Positions 55,303 through 64,000 of a stretch of DNA of 64,000 bases are shown here, piece after piece (the first letter of the stretch is position 1; every line of letters starts with the position of its first letter). This DNA is from Crocinitomicaceae bacterium. GTDB lineage: Bacteria > Bacteroidota > Bacteroidia > Flavobacteriales_D > Crocinitomicaceae. The DNA is taken from positions 372,001 to 436,000 of the forward strand of contig JAGOBK010000002.1 of assembly GCA_017983465.1 (NCBI GenBank), read 5' to 3'. Below the pieces are notes generated by a model, which did no database searches, was not told the DNA's origin, and worked only from the letters and a program-made list of their open reading frames with translations. Position numbers and translations under genes: made by a program.

Positions 55303-56633
55303 AATTCGAAGCTCTCCATAAATTTAGTGGTGAAATTTCCTTTACAGAAATCTTCGTTTTGCATCAATTTTTGATGAAAAGGAATGGTTGTTTTCACACC
55401 ACCGATAACATATTCTCCAAGTGCGCGTTTCATTTTAGCAATCGCTTCTTCACGTGTTTGTGCAACAACGATTAATTTGGAAATCATGGAGTCGTAATTT
55501 GGCGGAATTGTATATCCTGCATATACATGGGCATCAATTCGAATTCCATGTCCACCCGGACAATGGTAATCAGTGATTTTCCCTGGACAAGGTCTAAAGT
55601 CCTTATATGGATCTTCTGCATTGATACGACATTGAATCGCATGCATTTGAGGATAATAATTTTTACCAGAAATTTTATGTCCAGCAGCAATCAATATTTG
55701 CTCTTTAATCAAGTCAAAATTGATTACTTCTTCTGTAATCGTATGCTCAACTTGAATACGCGTGTTCATTTCCATGAAGTAGAAATCACGGTTTTTATCA
55801 ACTAAAAACTCAACCGTTCCAACACCTTCGTATTTCACTGCTTTAGCTGCCTTAATTGCTGCTTCACCCATACGCTCACGAAGTTCATCCGTCATGAATG
55901 GTGAAGGTGTTTCTTCCACTAATTTTTGATGACGACGTTGAATGGAACAATCTCTTTCAGACAAGTGACAAGCATTTCCGAATTGGTCACCTGCAATTTG
56001 AATTTCAATGTGACGTGGTTCTTCAATGTACTTTTCCATGTAGATTCCATCGTTTCCGAAAGCAGCTCCTGCTTCTTGACGTGCGGAATCCCAAGCTCCT
56101 TGAAGTTCACTTTCCTCCCAAACGATGCGCATTCCTTTACCGCCACCTCCAGCTGTTGCTTTCAAGATGACAGGATATTTGATCGCTTTGGCTTCCACCA
56201 TCGCTTGCGCAACATCTTTTAATAATCCAACAGACCCTGGAATACATGGTACACCAGCAGCAATCATGGTTGCTTTTGCTGTTGCTTTATCTCCCATCCC
56301 TGCAATTTGTTCTGGAAGAGCACCAATAAATTTAATCCCATGTTCTTGACAAACACGTGAAAACTTCTCGTTTTCAGACAAGAATCCGTATCCTGGGTGA
56401 ATGGCATCTGCATTCGTAATTTCTGCAGCTGCAATAATATTAGGAATGGACAAATATGATTTCGCCGATACGGGTGGGCCTATACATACTGCTTCGTCAG
56501 CAAAGCGAACAGGTAAACTATCCTTATCAGCAGTAGAGTAAACAGCGACTGTTTTAATACCCATTTCTTTACAGGTACGAATCACACGCAAAGCGATTTC
56601 ACCGCGATTGGCGATTAGAATTTTCTTAAACAT
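55299..56633 (-). CDS. accC: Acetyl-CoA carboxylase biotin carboxylase subunit
   Basis: A 444-residue biotin carboxylase with ATP-grasp fold. The N-terminal [18 protein letters not shown], the glycine-rich ATP loop [14 protein letters not shown] near 160 and the [11 protein letters not shown] metal/biotin region near 287 are present. It carboxylates biotin on AccB with bicarbonate and ATP, the first half of malonyl-CoA synthesis. 22 bases follow accB. The carboxyltransferase subunits (accA, accD) are not in the window. An A/T-only hairpin overlaps its stop. Confidence 0.97.
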   Translation of the reverse strand: MFKKILIANRGEIALRVIRTCKEMGIKTVAVYSTADKDSLPVRFADEAVCIGPPVSAKSYLSIPNIIAAAEITNADAIHPGYGFLSENEKFSRVCQEHGIKFIGALPEQIAGMGDKATAKATMIAAGVPCIPGSVGLLKDVAQAMVEAKAIKYPVILKATAGGGGKGMRIVWEESELQGAWDSARQEAGAAFGNDGIYMEKYIEEPRHIEIQIAGDQFGNACHLSERDCSIQRRHQKLVEETPSPFMTDELRERMGEAAIKAAKAVKYEGVGTVEFLVDKNRDFYFMEMNTRIQVEHTITEEVINFDLIKEQILIAAGHKISGKNYYPQMHAIQCRINAEDPYKDFRPCPGKITDYHCPGGHGIRIDAHVYAGYTIPPNYDSMISKLIVVAQTREEAIAKMKRALGEYVIGGVKTTIPFHQKLMQNEDFCKGNFTTKFMESFEF

Positions 56634-56655
56634 AAAGGAAGATTTTTTGCAGCAA

Positions 56656-57129
56656 TTAAGCTGGATCTACTAAAAATAGTGGTTGATCGTAATCTACAGG
56701 ACTTGCATTGTCTACAAGAACTTTAACAATTTTACCAGAAATTTCTGATTCAATTTCGTTAAATGTTTTCATTGCTTCAATGATGCAAAGTTTATCTCCT
56801 GGTTGAATCGTGCTTCCAACGTTTACAAAAGCATCTTTGTCTGGTCCAGGAGTACGGTAAAATGTTCCAATCATTGGAGATTTCACAGTAATGTAACGTG
56901 ATTCATCCGAACTTTCTGCAGCAGCTACAGGTGCAGCAGCAACCGGCGCTGGAGCAGCAGCTTGTGGAGCCATTGCTACTGGAGCAGCAGCTTGTACATA
57001 AACTGGTTGTTCACTGAAAGACGTTCCATTTTCAATGGCAATTTTAAATCCTTCGTTTTCAATTTCAATTTTACCAATTCCTGACTTAGAAACAAGTTTA
57101 ATTAGGTCTTTGATTTCTTCTAAATTCAT
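56656..57129 (-). CDS. accB: Biotin carboxyl carrier protein
   Basis: A 157-residue BCCP. A short N-terminal domain ([17 protein letters not shown]) leads to an Ala/Pro-rich linker (about 45-72, many APVAAAP turns) and a biotinyl domain (about 78-157) with the biotinylated Lys in [10 protein letters not shown]. It shuttles carboxybiotin between AccC and the carboxyltransferase. 31 bases downstream of fabH and 22 upstream of accC. Confidence 0.97.
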   Translation of the reverse strand: MNLEEIKDLIKLVSKSGIGKIEIENEGFKIAIENGTSFSEQPVYVQAAAPVAMAPQAAAPAPVAAAPVAAAESSDESRYITVKSPMIGTFYRTPGPDKDAFVNVGSTIQPGDKLCIIEAMKTFNEIESEISGKIVKVLVDNASPVDYDQPLFLVDPA

Positions 57130-57160
57130 AACAATGATTTGTTTTGCAAAATTACTAATA

Positions 57161-58150
57161 TTATGAGTTATAAGCCCATTTCAAATAAATAGCTCCCCAT
57201 GTAAATCCACCACCAAAAGCGGATAAAATAAGTGTATCTCCTTTTTTCAATTGTTTTTCATAGTCCCACAAACATAAAGGCAATGTACCGGCAGTTGTGT
57301 TACCGTATTTTTCGATGTTGATCATCACTTTTTCTTTGGAAAGTCCCATGCGATTTGCTGTAGCATCAATGATGCGCAAATTGGCTTGATGTGGCACTAA
57401 CCATTGAACATCATCGGATGTCAAATTATTTTTTTCCATGATTTTCGCTGAAACATCTGCCATATTAGTTACGGCAAATTTGAAGACGCTTTGTCCTTCT
57501 TGTTTAACGTAATGCATTCTGTTTTCAACGGTTTCAATACTTGCAGGATGTAAAGATCCACCTGCAGGTTGAACTAAGAATTCGCGACCAGATCCATCTG
57601 AATGCAAAATAAAGTCTTGTAGTCCAAGTCCTTCTGTATTTGGTTCCAGTAAAACTGCACCTGCACCATCACCGAAAATCACACATGTCGTACGATCTTG
57701 GTAATCCACAATGGAGGTCATCTTATCGACACCAACCACAATTACTTTTTTGTATTTACCAGTTTCAATGAATTGCGATCCTGTTGCAAGCGCAAAAAGA
57801 AATCCTGAACAAGCAGCATTTACATCGAAAGACCACGCGTTTTTCATTCCTGTTTTGTCACTCAAAATATTCGCCGTACTTGGGAAAGGGTGATCTGGTG
57901 TAACAGTTCCACAAATAACTAAATCGATATCCATTGGATCGATTCCTTTTTTCTCTAAAAGTTGCTTAACCGCTGCAGCTGCCATATCAGAAGAGGCACC
58001 GTTACGCATGATGCGACGCTCTTTGATTCCCGTGCGTGAAGTAATCCACTCATCAGAAGTATCCACAAATTTGGATAAATCCTCGTTACTTAAAATGTCC
58101 TCGGGAACGTATCCTTGTACCGCCGTAATTGCTGCTGTAAGTTTATTCAT
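57161..58150 (-). CDS. fabH: Beta-ketoacyl-ACP synthase III
   Basis: A 329-residue KAS III. The catalytic Cys is in [11 protein letters not shown] near residue 114, with His in VPHQANLRI near 255 and Asn in [11 protein letters not shown] near 286; [13 protein letters not shown] is the typical end. It starts fatty-acid synthesis by condensing acyl-CoA with malonyl-ACP. plsX is 3 bases upstream. In Bacteroidota this position is usual for the initiating KAS III. Confidence 0.97.
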   Translation of the reverse strand: MNKLTAAITAVQGYVPEDILSNEDLSKFVDTSDEWITSRTGIKERRIMRNGASSDMAAAAVKQLLEKKGIDPMDIDLVICGTVTPDHPFPSTANILSDKTGMKNAWSFDVNAACSGFLFALATGSQFIETGKYKKVIVVGVDKMTSIVDYQDRTTCVIFGDGAGAVLLEPNTEGLGLQDFILHSDGSGREFLVQPAGGSLHPASIETVENRMHYVKQEGQSVFKFAVTNMADVSAKIMEKNNLTSDDVQWLVPHQANLRIIDATANRMGLSKEKVMINIEKYGNTTAGTLPLCLWDYEKQLKKGDTLILSAFGGGFTWGAIYLKWAYNS

Positions 58151-58153
58151 CTC

Positions 58154-59092
58154 TTAGTTAAATGCATCGTTTATTTTCGTTGCTAATCCTGAAGCGGCCA
58201 CTTCGTAGGAATGTAACAACATATTTTTGATGGCAATATCATTGGAAATACCATGACCAATAACGGCATTTCCTTTCACACCTAAAATCGGTGTCCCGCC
58301 GTAATTCTCGTAATTAAAACGATCAAAATATTCATCGCGTATTCCGCGTTTACGCATGAGCGTATAAATTCCTTCTGCTTCTTTCAGAACAATATTACCT
58401 GTAAATCCGTCACAAACGATTACATCTGCAACACCAGTAAACAAATCTCTACCTTCAATATTTCCGGTAAAGTTGAGTTCATCTGATTCGGAAAGTAATT
58501 TGTAAGCAGCAATGGTTAAAAGGTTTCCTTTTGAATCTTCCTCACCAATGTTTAATAATGCTACTCTTGGGTTTTCAACTCCGTGAACGTGTTGAGAATA
58601 TAGTGCCCCCAAAACGGCAAATTGATACAGAACATCTGCTTTACAATCTGCATTTGACCCAACATCTAGTAAAATGGCTTGAGAACCATCTAAACATGGA
58701 AGTGTTGAAGTGATGCATGGACGTATAATTCCTGGAACTGTATTCAATTTATACATGGCTCCCACCAACATTGCGCCGGTGTTACCTGTACTAGCAAAAA
58801 CATCTAAATCTGTTTTGGCAAGTAAATCGAAACCAACAGCAATAGAACTGTTCGGTTTTTTTGGAATCGCCCGAGTAGGGTGATCGTGATAAGTAATTAC
58901 CTCGGGTGCATGTACCACCTCAAAACCATTCAGGTCTTTTCCGCGGTTAGCAAATTCACTCCGAATAATTTCCTCATCACCAAGCAATACAATGGTGACA
59001 TCATTGGACAGAACTTCTCTCGCCAATAATGCACCATCAATAGTTGCTTTGGGAGCGAAATCGCCCCCTGAGATATCTAGACCAATCCTCAT
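58154..59092 (-). CDS. plsX: Phosphate acyltransferase PlsX
   Basis: A 312-residue PlsX, which converts acyl-ACP to acyl-phosphate for PlsY-dependent phospholipid synthesis. The start MRIGLDISGGDFAPKATIDG, the STGNTGAML segment near 105 and VCDGFTGNIVLKEAEG near 225 are family landmarks. It is part of the rpmF-plsX-fabH arrangement, conserved in many bacteria. Residue 8 region reads DISGGD where many family members have DAMGGD. Confidence 0.96.
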   Translation of the reverse strand: MRIGLDISGGDFAPKATIDGALLAREVLSNDVTIVLLGDEEIIRSEFANRGKDLNGFEVVHAPEVITYHDHPTRAIPKKPNSSIAVGFDLLAKTDLDVFASTGNTGAMLVGAMYKLNTVPGIIRPCITSTLPCLDGSQAILLDVGSNADCKADVLYQFAVLGALYSQHVHGVENPRVALLNIGEEDSKGNLLTIAAYKLLSESDELNFTGNIEGRDLFTGVADVIVCDGFTGNIVLKEAEGIYTLMRKRGIRDEYFDRFNYENYGGTPILGVKGNAVIGHGISNDIAIKNMLLHSYEVAASGLATKINDAFN

Positions 59093-59112
59093 TTAGAAAA
59101 CGAGATGGTTCC

Positions 59113-59307
59113 TTACTCTACTGTTGATTCTTTTTCTGCAACTACTTTACCTCTGTAGTATAATTTCCCTTCATGCCAGTGTGCATGGTGAAATAAATGA
59201 GGCTGACCTGTTGTAGGGCATGTTGCCACTTGATGAGCAGTCGCTTTCTTGTGCGTTCTACGTTTGTCACGTCTTGTTGTGGAAATTCTGCGTTTAGGAT
59301 GCGCCAT
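59113..59307 (-). CDS. rpmF: 50S ribosomal protein L32
   Basis: A 64-residue bL32 ([21 protein letters not shown] start). The usual zinc ribbon of CxxC plus CxxC is reduced to a single Cys in [17 protein letters not shown], so zinc binding is not expected; I recall this zinc-free form as usual in Bacteroidota. Its C-terminal part ([12 protein letters not shown]) is longer than in E. coli. Sits between DUF177 and plsX, the classical YceD-rpmF-plsX order. Confidence 0.97.
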   Translation of the reverse strand: MAHPKRRISTTRRDKRRTHKKATAHQVATCPTTGQPHLFHHAHWHEGKLYYRGKVVAEKESTVE

Positions 59308-59322
59308 AACTATGTATTTATA

Positions 59323-59832
59323 TCAATTTAAATTCTTTAATGCTGCCCATCGTGGGTCAATATTGTCTTTATCATCTTTGGAATCTGGTTTCGACGTGTA
59401 TTGTTCAATTAGTCTAACCATTTCCTCGTTGCACTCATTTTTTTTGTGAGCCGATCGTGCTGGCAGAGCCAACATAATCATTTCATATATCGATTGTTGA
59501 ACTTCGATTTCATAGCTTTCTTTTGGAATGACAATCAAGTTTTCATCTTCAGATTCCTCGTCACCAAACACGTAGTAAACAGTCAAATCACCTTTGATTT
59601 TTTGACTCATTTCCTCATTACATCTAGCACAAGCAACTGAAACAACCCCTTTCACTTCGAAACTAGCTACAAGCATCGTTTCTTTTTTCTCCAGGTTTAA
59701 TTTCACTACTAATTTCCCGTCATCAACCAATGAATACGGCAAAGATTCAAAGAACGTTTTGTCTAAAGCAAAATCGAAAAGATGTTGTCCTAGCTTTAAT
59801 CCAACAAATGGTATCGTGTAAGGACTTATCAT
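59323..59832 (-). CDS. DUF177/YceD-family protein
   Basis: A 169-residue YceD-like protein (DUF177). A central CARCNEEM gives a CxxC, and a later Cys is in NECNEEMV, compatible with a partial metal site. Homologues elsewhere are linked to 23S rRNA processing and ribosome assembly, and the gene directly precedes rpmF (15 bases), the conserved order. First gene of the fatty-acid run. A TAATTTCG at 59864-59871, one base from the -7 consensus, lies 32 bases upstream. Confidence 0.9.
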   Translation of the reverse strand: MISPYTIPFVGLKLGQHLFDFALDKTFFESLPYSLVDDGKLVVKLNLEKKETMLVASFEVKGVVSVACARCNEEMSQKIKGDLTVYYVFGDEESEDENLIVIPKESYEIEVQQSIYEMIMLALPARSAHKKNECNEEMVRLIEQYTSKPDSKDDKDNIDPRWAALKNLN

Positions 59833-59895
59833 ATCGTTTTTACAATGAACAAAAATGAATCCGCGAAATTATAAAATTTATTTCGAATTTTAAAA

Positions 59896-61008
59896 TTATA
59901 TCGGACGATCAGACTCTTTTTTCCCTCGTTCTTCCTTTGAGAAGGGTAGGGGATTTGAATGAATCTGCTTATTAAACTTTCTATTTTTAAAAATCTCAAC
60001 GGCTAAATACATGGCACTTCGCATGGATAATTCGTTTGCCAAATTTTTACCTGCGATGTCAAATGCTGTCCCATGATCTGGTGATGTTCGAACAATTGGA
60101 AGGTCAGCAGTGAAGTTCACGCCATCATCAAATGCCAAGGCTTTAAATGCCGTAAGTCCTTGATCGTGATACATTGCAAGGATTCCATCGAACTGATTTT
60201 TTAAATCTGAACCAAAGAATCCATCAGCAGGAAAAGGTCCAAATGCTAAAACTCCTTTGTTTTTTGCTTGCTGAATTGCTGGTGAAATAATCTCTTGTTC
60301 CTCAGCTCCCAATTTGCCATTTTCTCCGGCATGTGGGTTTAATCCAAACACGGCGATTCTAGGCTTAACAATTCCGAAATCTTTTTTCAAGGATTGTTCG
60401 AATTTCTCAATTTTAGAGAGAATTCCTTCTTTATTTAGAGCCGAACTAACGTCCTTAATGGGAATATGTGTTGTTACCAAGGCAACTTTCAGTCTTTCTG
60501 AAACTAAAATCATCAATGCCTCTGGAACGCCTGACATATCCGCCAAGTACTCTGTGTGTCCTGGAAATTGGAATCCAGCTTTTTGAATGGCATCTTTGCT
60601 AAATGGACTTGTTACCAATACATCAATTTTTCCTTCGGATAAATCTTGAGTGGCAGCTTCCAATGATTTGAAGGCGTATGACCCACCCGTTGCAGTAGCT
60701 TCTCCAACTTGCAATTCAACATCTTCATTCCAAATATTGATGACATTGATTTTTTTTGCTTGGATTTCACTCGCGTCCTTACAGGAAGTATATTGAAAAT
60801 CTTGAAGATCCAACAACTTTTTGTAGTGTGAAATGATTTTGGTTGACCCGTAAATCACCGGGGTAAAATCACCCAAGATACGATTGTCCTTCAATGCTTT
60901 CAATGTGACTTCTGGACCAATTCCATTCAAGTCACCAAGTGTGATACCGACTTTGTACAATTCCTTTGTTGAAACTGGCTCTTTCGTTGTTCCTTGTTCT
61001 TTATCCAT
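59896..61008 (-). CDS. pdxA: 4-hydroxythreonine-4-phosphate dehydrogenase
   Basis: A 370-residue PdxA, about 40 residues longer than typical. The core begins at YKVGITLGDLNGIGPEV (residue 18) and has the metal-ligand His of GHTEYLADM and a second in MYHDQGLTAFKAL, the usual active-site pieces. It oxidises 4-phosphohydroxy-threonine in pyridoxal phosphate synthesis. The extra length is a polar N-terminal 17 residues and a C-terminal tail of about 20 (NPLPFSKEERG and so on) whose bases look like an interspersed intergenic element. The start overlaps the aminopeptidase stop as TAATG. Confidence 0.93.
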   Translation of the reverse strand: MDKEQGTTKEPVSTKELYKVGITLGDLNGIGPEVTLKALKDNRILGDFTPVIYGSTKIISHYKKLLDLQDFQYTSCKDASEIQAKKINVINIWNEDVELQVGEATATGGSYAFKSLEAATQDLSEGKIDVLVTSPFSKDAIQKAGFQFPGHTEYLADMSGVPEALMILVSERLKVALVTTHIPIKDVSSALNKEGILSKIEKFEQSLKKDFGIVKPRIAVFGLNPHAGENGKLGAEEQEIISPAIQQAKNKGVLAFGPFPADGFFGSDLKNQFDGILAMYHDQGLTAFKALAFDDGVNFTADLPIVRTSPDHGTAFDIAGKNLANELSMRSAMYLAVEIFKNRKFNKQIHSNPLPFSKEERGKKESDRPI

Positions 61009-62396
61009 TATTTATAACGATTTTTCAAGAATTGATACAGCAAACGAACACCCGCTCCTGTTCCTCCATCTCCTTTATAATTTTCTTTTGAATCCAACCA
61101 AGCTGGACCCGCAATATCCATGTGAATATAGGGAGCTTTCACAAAATGCTCTAAAAATTTTCCCGCAGAGATCATTCCAGCATTTGGGCCTCCAATATTT
61201 TTCATGTCTGCGATTTTTGATTTCATGTGTGCCTTGTAGTCGTCCCAGAATGGAAAACGAACAACGCGCTCATGAACGTCAAATCCAATTTTTTCTAAAT
61301 CATGAAAGTACGTGTCATCTGCATTTCCCATGATAATTGTTGCTTCCGTGCCAATTGCTCTTAAGGCTGCTCCTGTTAATGTTGCGGCGTCAATAACAAT
61401 TTCCGGATCATATTTGGCCGAGTATGCTAACGCATCTGCTAAGATCATTCTACCTTCTGCATCTGTGTTTAGCACCTCGATTGTTGTTCCATCAAACATG
61501 GTGATAACATCACCAGGAGTGTAAGCATTTCCACCAGGACGATTATCAGTTGCTGGGATGAGTCCAACGATGTGCACAGGAAGTTTTTGCAATGCAGCGT
61601 AGTAAATCACTGCGGCCATTGTTGCTCCTCCGGCCATGTCGCCTTTCATCGTGTCCATAGAACCAGCAGTTGGTTTCAAACTGAGTCCACCGGTGTCGTA
61701 AACGACTCCTTTCCCAACTAAAACGACTGGTTTTTTATTCACTGCGTTGTCCGGTTTGTATTCGGCAATGGTAAACGTTGGGGGATCAATTGAACCCTTA
61801 TTTACTGCTAGGAGACCTCCCATTTTTAGTGATTCAATTTGCGTTTTCCCAAGTACATTCACTTGAAATCCAGCTTCTTCACCAAGTTTCGAAATCGATT
61901 CAGCTAATTGTTCTGCGTTCAAATGTGAAACGGGTGTATTAACCATATCACGTGTCCAGAAAACTGCTTTAGACATCGACATCAATTCGGAAACTTGCTC
62001 ACTAGTTAAGGAAGCAGTTACGAAAATCTGTTTGAATTTGTAGTCTTTTGGTTTTGAGAAGTGTTGTGTAAATCGGTAGCTCGATAAAAGCAGTCCTTCG
62101 CACAAAGCGAATAAAGCAGCATTGTTTGAACCGAAGAGTTGTATTCCTTCTTCTGATTCGCAAATCAGGCCTTCAATCGTATTTCCTAAAACGCGAATTT
62201 CTTCTGCTTTTTGATCTGTTTTTACTAAAAAAGTAAAGCCTTCGGAGCTTTTGAAATAATCAAATTTCTTATCGCTCGATTGAAAACCTGAAATGGTTTC
62301 CGCAGCTAATCCAGAGATTTCCGTTGCGCTTGTTTCAAGTAAATAGATTTTTGAAGCGCATCCGTTGGCTTCAGTGGAATGTATGAGTTGAATCAT
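61008..62396 (-). CDS. pepA: Leucyl aminopeptidase (M17 family)
   Basis: A 462-residue M17 metallo-aminopeptidase. The first conserved block has the metal-ligand VVYDTGGLSLKP near 232 and GDMAGGATM near 253, and the signature NTDAEGRMILADAL near 312-325 gives the second set of metal ligands. Family enzymes form hexamers and remove N-terminal residues from peptides; some also bind DNA. The gene symbol is by family, not proven orthology. A TACCTTTG -7 element lies 15 bases upstream, and pdxA follows with a TAATG overlap. Confidence 0.92.
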   Translation of the reverse strand: MIQLIHSTEANGCASKIYLLETSATEISGLAAETISGFQSSDKKFDYFKSSEGFTFLVKTDQKAEEIRVLGNTIEGLICESEEGIQLFGSNNAALFALCEGLLLSSYRFTQHFSKPKDYKFKQIFVTASLTSEQVSELMSMSKAVFWTRDMVNTPVSHLNAEQLAESISKLGEEAGFQVNVLGKTQIESLKMGGLLAVNKGSIDPPTFTIAEYKPDNAVNKKPVVLVGKGVVYDTGGLSLKPTAGSMDTMKGDMAGGATMAAVIYYAALQKLPVHIVGLIPATDNRPGGNAYTPGDVITMFDGTTIEVLNTDAEGRMILADALAYSAKYDPEIVIDAATLTGAALRAIGTEATIIMGNADDTYFHDLEKIGFDVHERVVRFPFWDDYKAHMKSKIADMKNIGGPNAGMISAGKFLEHFVKAPYIHMDIAGPAWLDSKENYKGDGGTGAGVRLLYQFLKNRYK

Positions 62397-62410
62397 GATT
62401 CGAATTTTTA

Positions 62411-62418
62411 CAAAGGTA
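62411..62418 (-). promoter_or_regulatory. -7 element TACCTTTG of the aminopeptidase gene
   Basis: TAnnTTTG match on the minus strand, 15 bases before the ATG at 62396. No -33 TTG at ordinary spacing. Confidence 0.42.
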
Positions 62419-62423
62419 GTAAG

Positions 62424-63458
62424 TTATCTTGCTTGGGAATGAAAAATATCAAGTCCATAATCTTCTAAAAAACGGTCGATTGCTCTAGGGATTGGATATT
62501 GGTGCAAATCCTCTATGCGCACAAGCTCTCCGTCTTCTTGTTTCGTGGCAGTTCGAACAATGAAATGACAAAATAAATGTTGATGCGAAAGAACATGGCG
62601 GTATTCTTTCGACTGAAAGTTTGATTGAATGGATGCCAAATACTGCTCTTTTTCTACTGAACTTTGAAATTCTTTCAGCGGAAATTGATATAAATGCTGC
62701 CAGATATCTTTTTCATTTCTTTTTTGAAGGAGCATCCATCCTTGTTTTGGCTGCATCAACTCAAAAACAAAAAACCGTTGTCGTACCGACTGTTTTTTCA
62801 ACTTCACAGGAAGATGTCCAATCGTCTTTTCAGCATATCCCAAGCAGTAAACGGTTAGTGGACATTCGCCACACAATGGTTGGGTAGGCTTGCAATGCAA
62901 TGCGCCGAATTCCATCATGGCTTGGTTGAACAGGCCAGGATTCTGTTGGTCTAAAAGCTCGTTCGCGAATTTTTCGAAATCTTTTTTTCCTTGTGTGGAG
63001 TTTATGGGAGTGTCCCAATTGTGTAAGCGGCTCAATACACGAAAAACGTTTCCATCGAGAACGGCATGCGGTAAGTCATATGAAAAAGAGGCAATCGCTG
63101 CGGCGGTATAAGGTCCGACACCTTTCAATTTCAACAATCCATCGTAGGAATCGGGAAATACACCATCAAATTCTTCCACAATCTGTTTTGCTGTGCGGTG
63201 CAAATTCCGCGCACGACTGTAATACCCAAGTCCCTGCCATAAATTCAGCACCACTTGTTCATCTGCTTTTGCCAAGTCAAATACAGTGGGGAATGCGTTT
63301 GTGAACTTAAAATAATACGCCATTCCTTGCTCTACACGTGTTTGTTGAAGAATGATTTCACTGAGCCAAATGAAATACGGATTCGTTGTTTCACGCCAAG
63401 GAAGCGGTCGCTTGTGGAGGCGATACCAGTTGCTTAACTCACGTTGAATTTGCTCCAT
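62424..63458 (-). CDS. mutY: A/G-specific adenine glycosylase
   Basis: A 344-residue MutY from the ATG at 63458 (MEQIQRELSNWY); the 24-residue longer reading contains the divergent HU promoter region and is not family-like. HhH-GPD glycosylase domain with LKGVGPYTAAAI near 105-120 and the catalytic Asp in HAVLDGNVFRVL. The iron-sulfur cluster Cys follow the C-x6-C-x2-C-x5-C pattern (HCKPTQPLCGECPLTVYC). A C-terminal NUDIX-like 8-oxoG recognition domain is at about 220-340. It removes A opposite 8-oxoguanine. Divergent from the HU gene. Confidence 0.95.
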   Translation of the reverse strand: MEQIQRELSNWYRLHKRPLPWRETTNPYFIWLSEIILQQTRVEQGMAYYFKFTNAFPTVFDLAKADEQVVLNLWQGLGYYSRARNLHRTAKQIVEEFDGVFPDSYDGLLKLKGVGPYTAAAIASFSYDLPHAVLDGNVFRVLSRLHNWDTPINSTQGKKDFEKFANELLDQQNPGLFNQAMMEFGALHCKPTQPLCGECPLTVYCLGYAEKTIGHLPVKLKKQSVRQRFFVFELMQPKQGWMLLQKRNEKDIWQHLYQFPLKEFQSSVEKEQYLASIQSNFQSKEYRHVLSHQHLFCHFIVRTATKQEDGELVRIEDLHQYPIPRAIDRFLEDYGLDIFHSQAR

Positions 63459-63514
63459 TTGAAAATTTTTGAGAAAAAAAACAGGAAAATTAACAATATA
63501 AAGTTTCTGTGATA

Positions 63515-63522
63515 TACTTTTG
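63515..63522 (+). promoter_or_regulatory. -7 element TACTTTTG of the HU gene
   Basis: TAnnTTTG match 34 bases upstream of the HU ATG at 63557, within the mutY/HU divergent gap. No obvious -33 TTG. Confidence 0.42.
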
Positions 63523-63556
63523 CACCGCATTAAAAATCAATTAACATCAAGAAAAT

Positions 63557-63847
63557 ATGACTAAAGCGGATATCGTAGCAGACATTGCAGAAGAAACAGG
63601 ATTAGAAAGAAACGAAGCTCTTAGAGCAGTTGAGGCATTTATGAACTCAATTAAAGCATCGTTAGCGAAAGGGAATAATGTCTATTTAAGAGGATTTGGT
63701 AGTTTCATAGTGAAAGAACGCGCACAGAAAACTGGCCGTAACATCTCTAAAAATACGACAATCATCATCCCTGCTCACAACATTCCGTCTTTCAAACCAT
63801 CAAAAGTATTTATTGATGAAGTAAAGAATAAGGTTAGCGTGAAATAA
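63557..63847 (+). CDS. HU/IHF-family DNA-binding protein
   Basis: A 96-residue HU-family protein. The conserved arm is visible as LRGFGSFIVKERAQKTGRNISKN (family version of GFGxFxxxxRxxRxGRNPxTG) and the N-terminal helices as MTKADIVADIAEETGL. It bends DNA as a dimer and organises the nucleoid. The IIIPAHNIPSFKPSKVF end is normal. Bacteroidota carry several HU paralogues, so no single gene symbol is given. Confidence 0.95.
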   Translation: MTKADIVADIAEETGLERNEALRAVEAFMNSIKASLAKGNNVYLRGFGSFIVKERAQKTGRNISKNTTIIIPAHNIPSFKPSKVFIDEVKNKVSVK

Positions 63848-63872
63848 GATTTCGATATTTCAAAATTTTATT

Positions 63873-63880
63873 TATCTTTG
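63873..63880 (+). promoter_or_regulatory. -7 element TATCTTTG inside the HU terminator region
   Basis: TAnnTTTG match for the downstream COX24-like gene. Its last two bases (TG) are also the first bases of the hairpin at 63879, so the predicted start of transcription lies inside the hairpin's 5' arm. Confidence 0.45.
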
Positions 63881-63912
63881 CACTCCCTTTTCTGAGGGGG
63901 TGCATTTTTTTT
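63879..63912 (+). terminator. Intrinsic terminator downstream of HU
   Basis: TGCACTCCC and GGGGGTGCA pair as a 9-base stem with one G-T wobble and an 8-base loop (TTTTCTGA), followed by eight T (63905-63912). Good Rho-independent terminator geometry, 31 bases after the HU stop. Confidence 0.75.
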
Positions 63913-63940
63913 AGATTCAAGTAACACTAAAATATATATT

Positions 63941-64000
63941 ATGCCAAGCGGTAAAAAAAGAAAAAGACATAAAATGGCTACGCACAAGCGTAAAAAACGT
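63941..64000 (+). CDS. AURKAIP1/COX24-domain small ribosomal-type protein (partial)
   Basis: Open frame from the ATG at 63941 to the window edge, 20 codons, no stop. The start MPSGKKRKRHKMATHKRKK is extremely basic and matches the short (about 30 residue) Bacteroidota proteins with the AURKAIP1/COX24 domain, related to mitochondrial small-subunit protein mS38. Likely a small-subunit ribosome component. It begins about 55 bases downstream of the predicted transcription start. The rest is outside the window. Confidence 0.8.
   Translation, partial: MPSGKKRKRHKMATHKRKKR

Noticed and set aside
63459..63530. Longer mutY start
   Set aside because: The added residues overlap the divergent HU promoter and are not MutY-like.

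Overview
The window comes from a chromosome of a Bacteroidota bacterium, most likely Flavobacteriales (a Fluviicola/Crocinitomicaceae-like organism is my best guess, from gene content only). The signs are type IX secretion (T9SS) sorting domains of both type A and type B, DUF4270 and DUF4292 lipoproteins, a Bacteroidota-type L32 without a zinc ribbon, a COX24/AURKAIP1-like ribosomal mini-protein, TAnnTTTG -7 promoter elements, and almost no Shine-Dalgarno sequences. I see no rRNA, tRNA, CRISPR array, insertion sequence, prophage or plasmid functions. Genes are densely packed and no gene-free stretch exceeds 300 bases.

Layout. 1-4.1 kb (-): uridine kinase overlapping a very large NtrY-like histidine kinase that runs off the left edge. 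4.1-8.3 kb (+): secreted thioredoxin-like protein, T9SS-exported trypsin-like protease, hemW. 8.3-12.6 kb (-): a thiol-redox pair (Spx/ArsC-like protein and bacilliredoxin), an orphan binding-protein-like lipoprotein, mutS. 12.7-14.6 kb (+): SPOUT RNA methyltransferase and a T9SS-exported LVIVD-repeat protein. 14.6-16.3 kb (-): lysS. 16.5-19.2 kb (+): AsmA-like protein. 19.2-21.0 kb (-): panC, panD and a heptose adenylyltransferase. 21.0-25.0 kb (+): an N-domain-only starch-synthase-like protein, a DUF4270 lipoprotein and glmS. 25.3-28.8 kb: an AT-rich GT-C-like membrane protein, phhB, and an XRE-pentapeptide fusion regulator. 28.8-37.0 kb: an unknown secreted protein, dxr, a 1150-residue outer-membrane-barrel candidate, a VOC protein and serS. 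37.1-42.4 kb (+): dut, a sugar nucleotidyltransferase, a TPR lipoprotein, a DUF4292 lipoprotein and an EnvC-like protein, the last four chained by overlapping ends. 42.4-55.2 kb (-): two tandem giant T9SS type B surface proteins, then flippase, chain-length and O-antigen ligase/polymerase genes. 55.3-59.8 kb (-): DUF177, rpmF, plsX, fabH, accB, accC. 59.9-63.5 kb: leucyl aminopeptidase, pdxA, mutY. 63.5-64.0 kb (+): HU and the start of the COX24-like gene.

How it fits together. Most genes are housekeeping: translation (lysS, serS, rpmF), mismatch and oxidative DNA repair (mutS, mutY), nucleotide hygiene (dut, udk), isoprenoids (dxr), fatty acids (acc/fab/plsX), cofactors (pan, pdxA, hemW, phhB) and amino-sugar supply (glmS). 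Accessory interest lies in the envelope genes. The 42-55 kb run pairs repeat-rich T9SS cargo with Wzx/Wzz/Wzy-type polysaccharide assembly, and the 37-42 kb run pairs sugar activation with lipoproteins and a catalytically degenerate LytM activator. The best candidates for undescribed biology are the adhesin/polysaccharide operon, the stand-alone GT5 N-domain protein with altered substrate motif, the XRE-pentapeptide fusion with helically phased upstream repeats, and the GT-C protein with a C-terminal jelly-roll-like domain.
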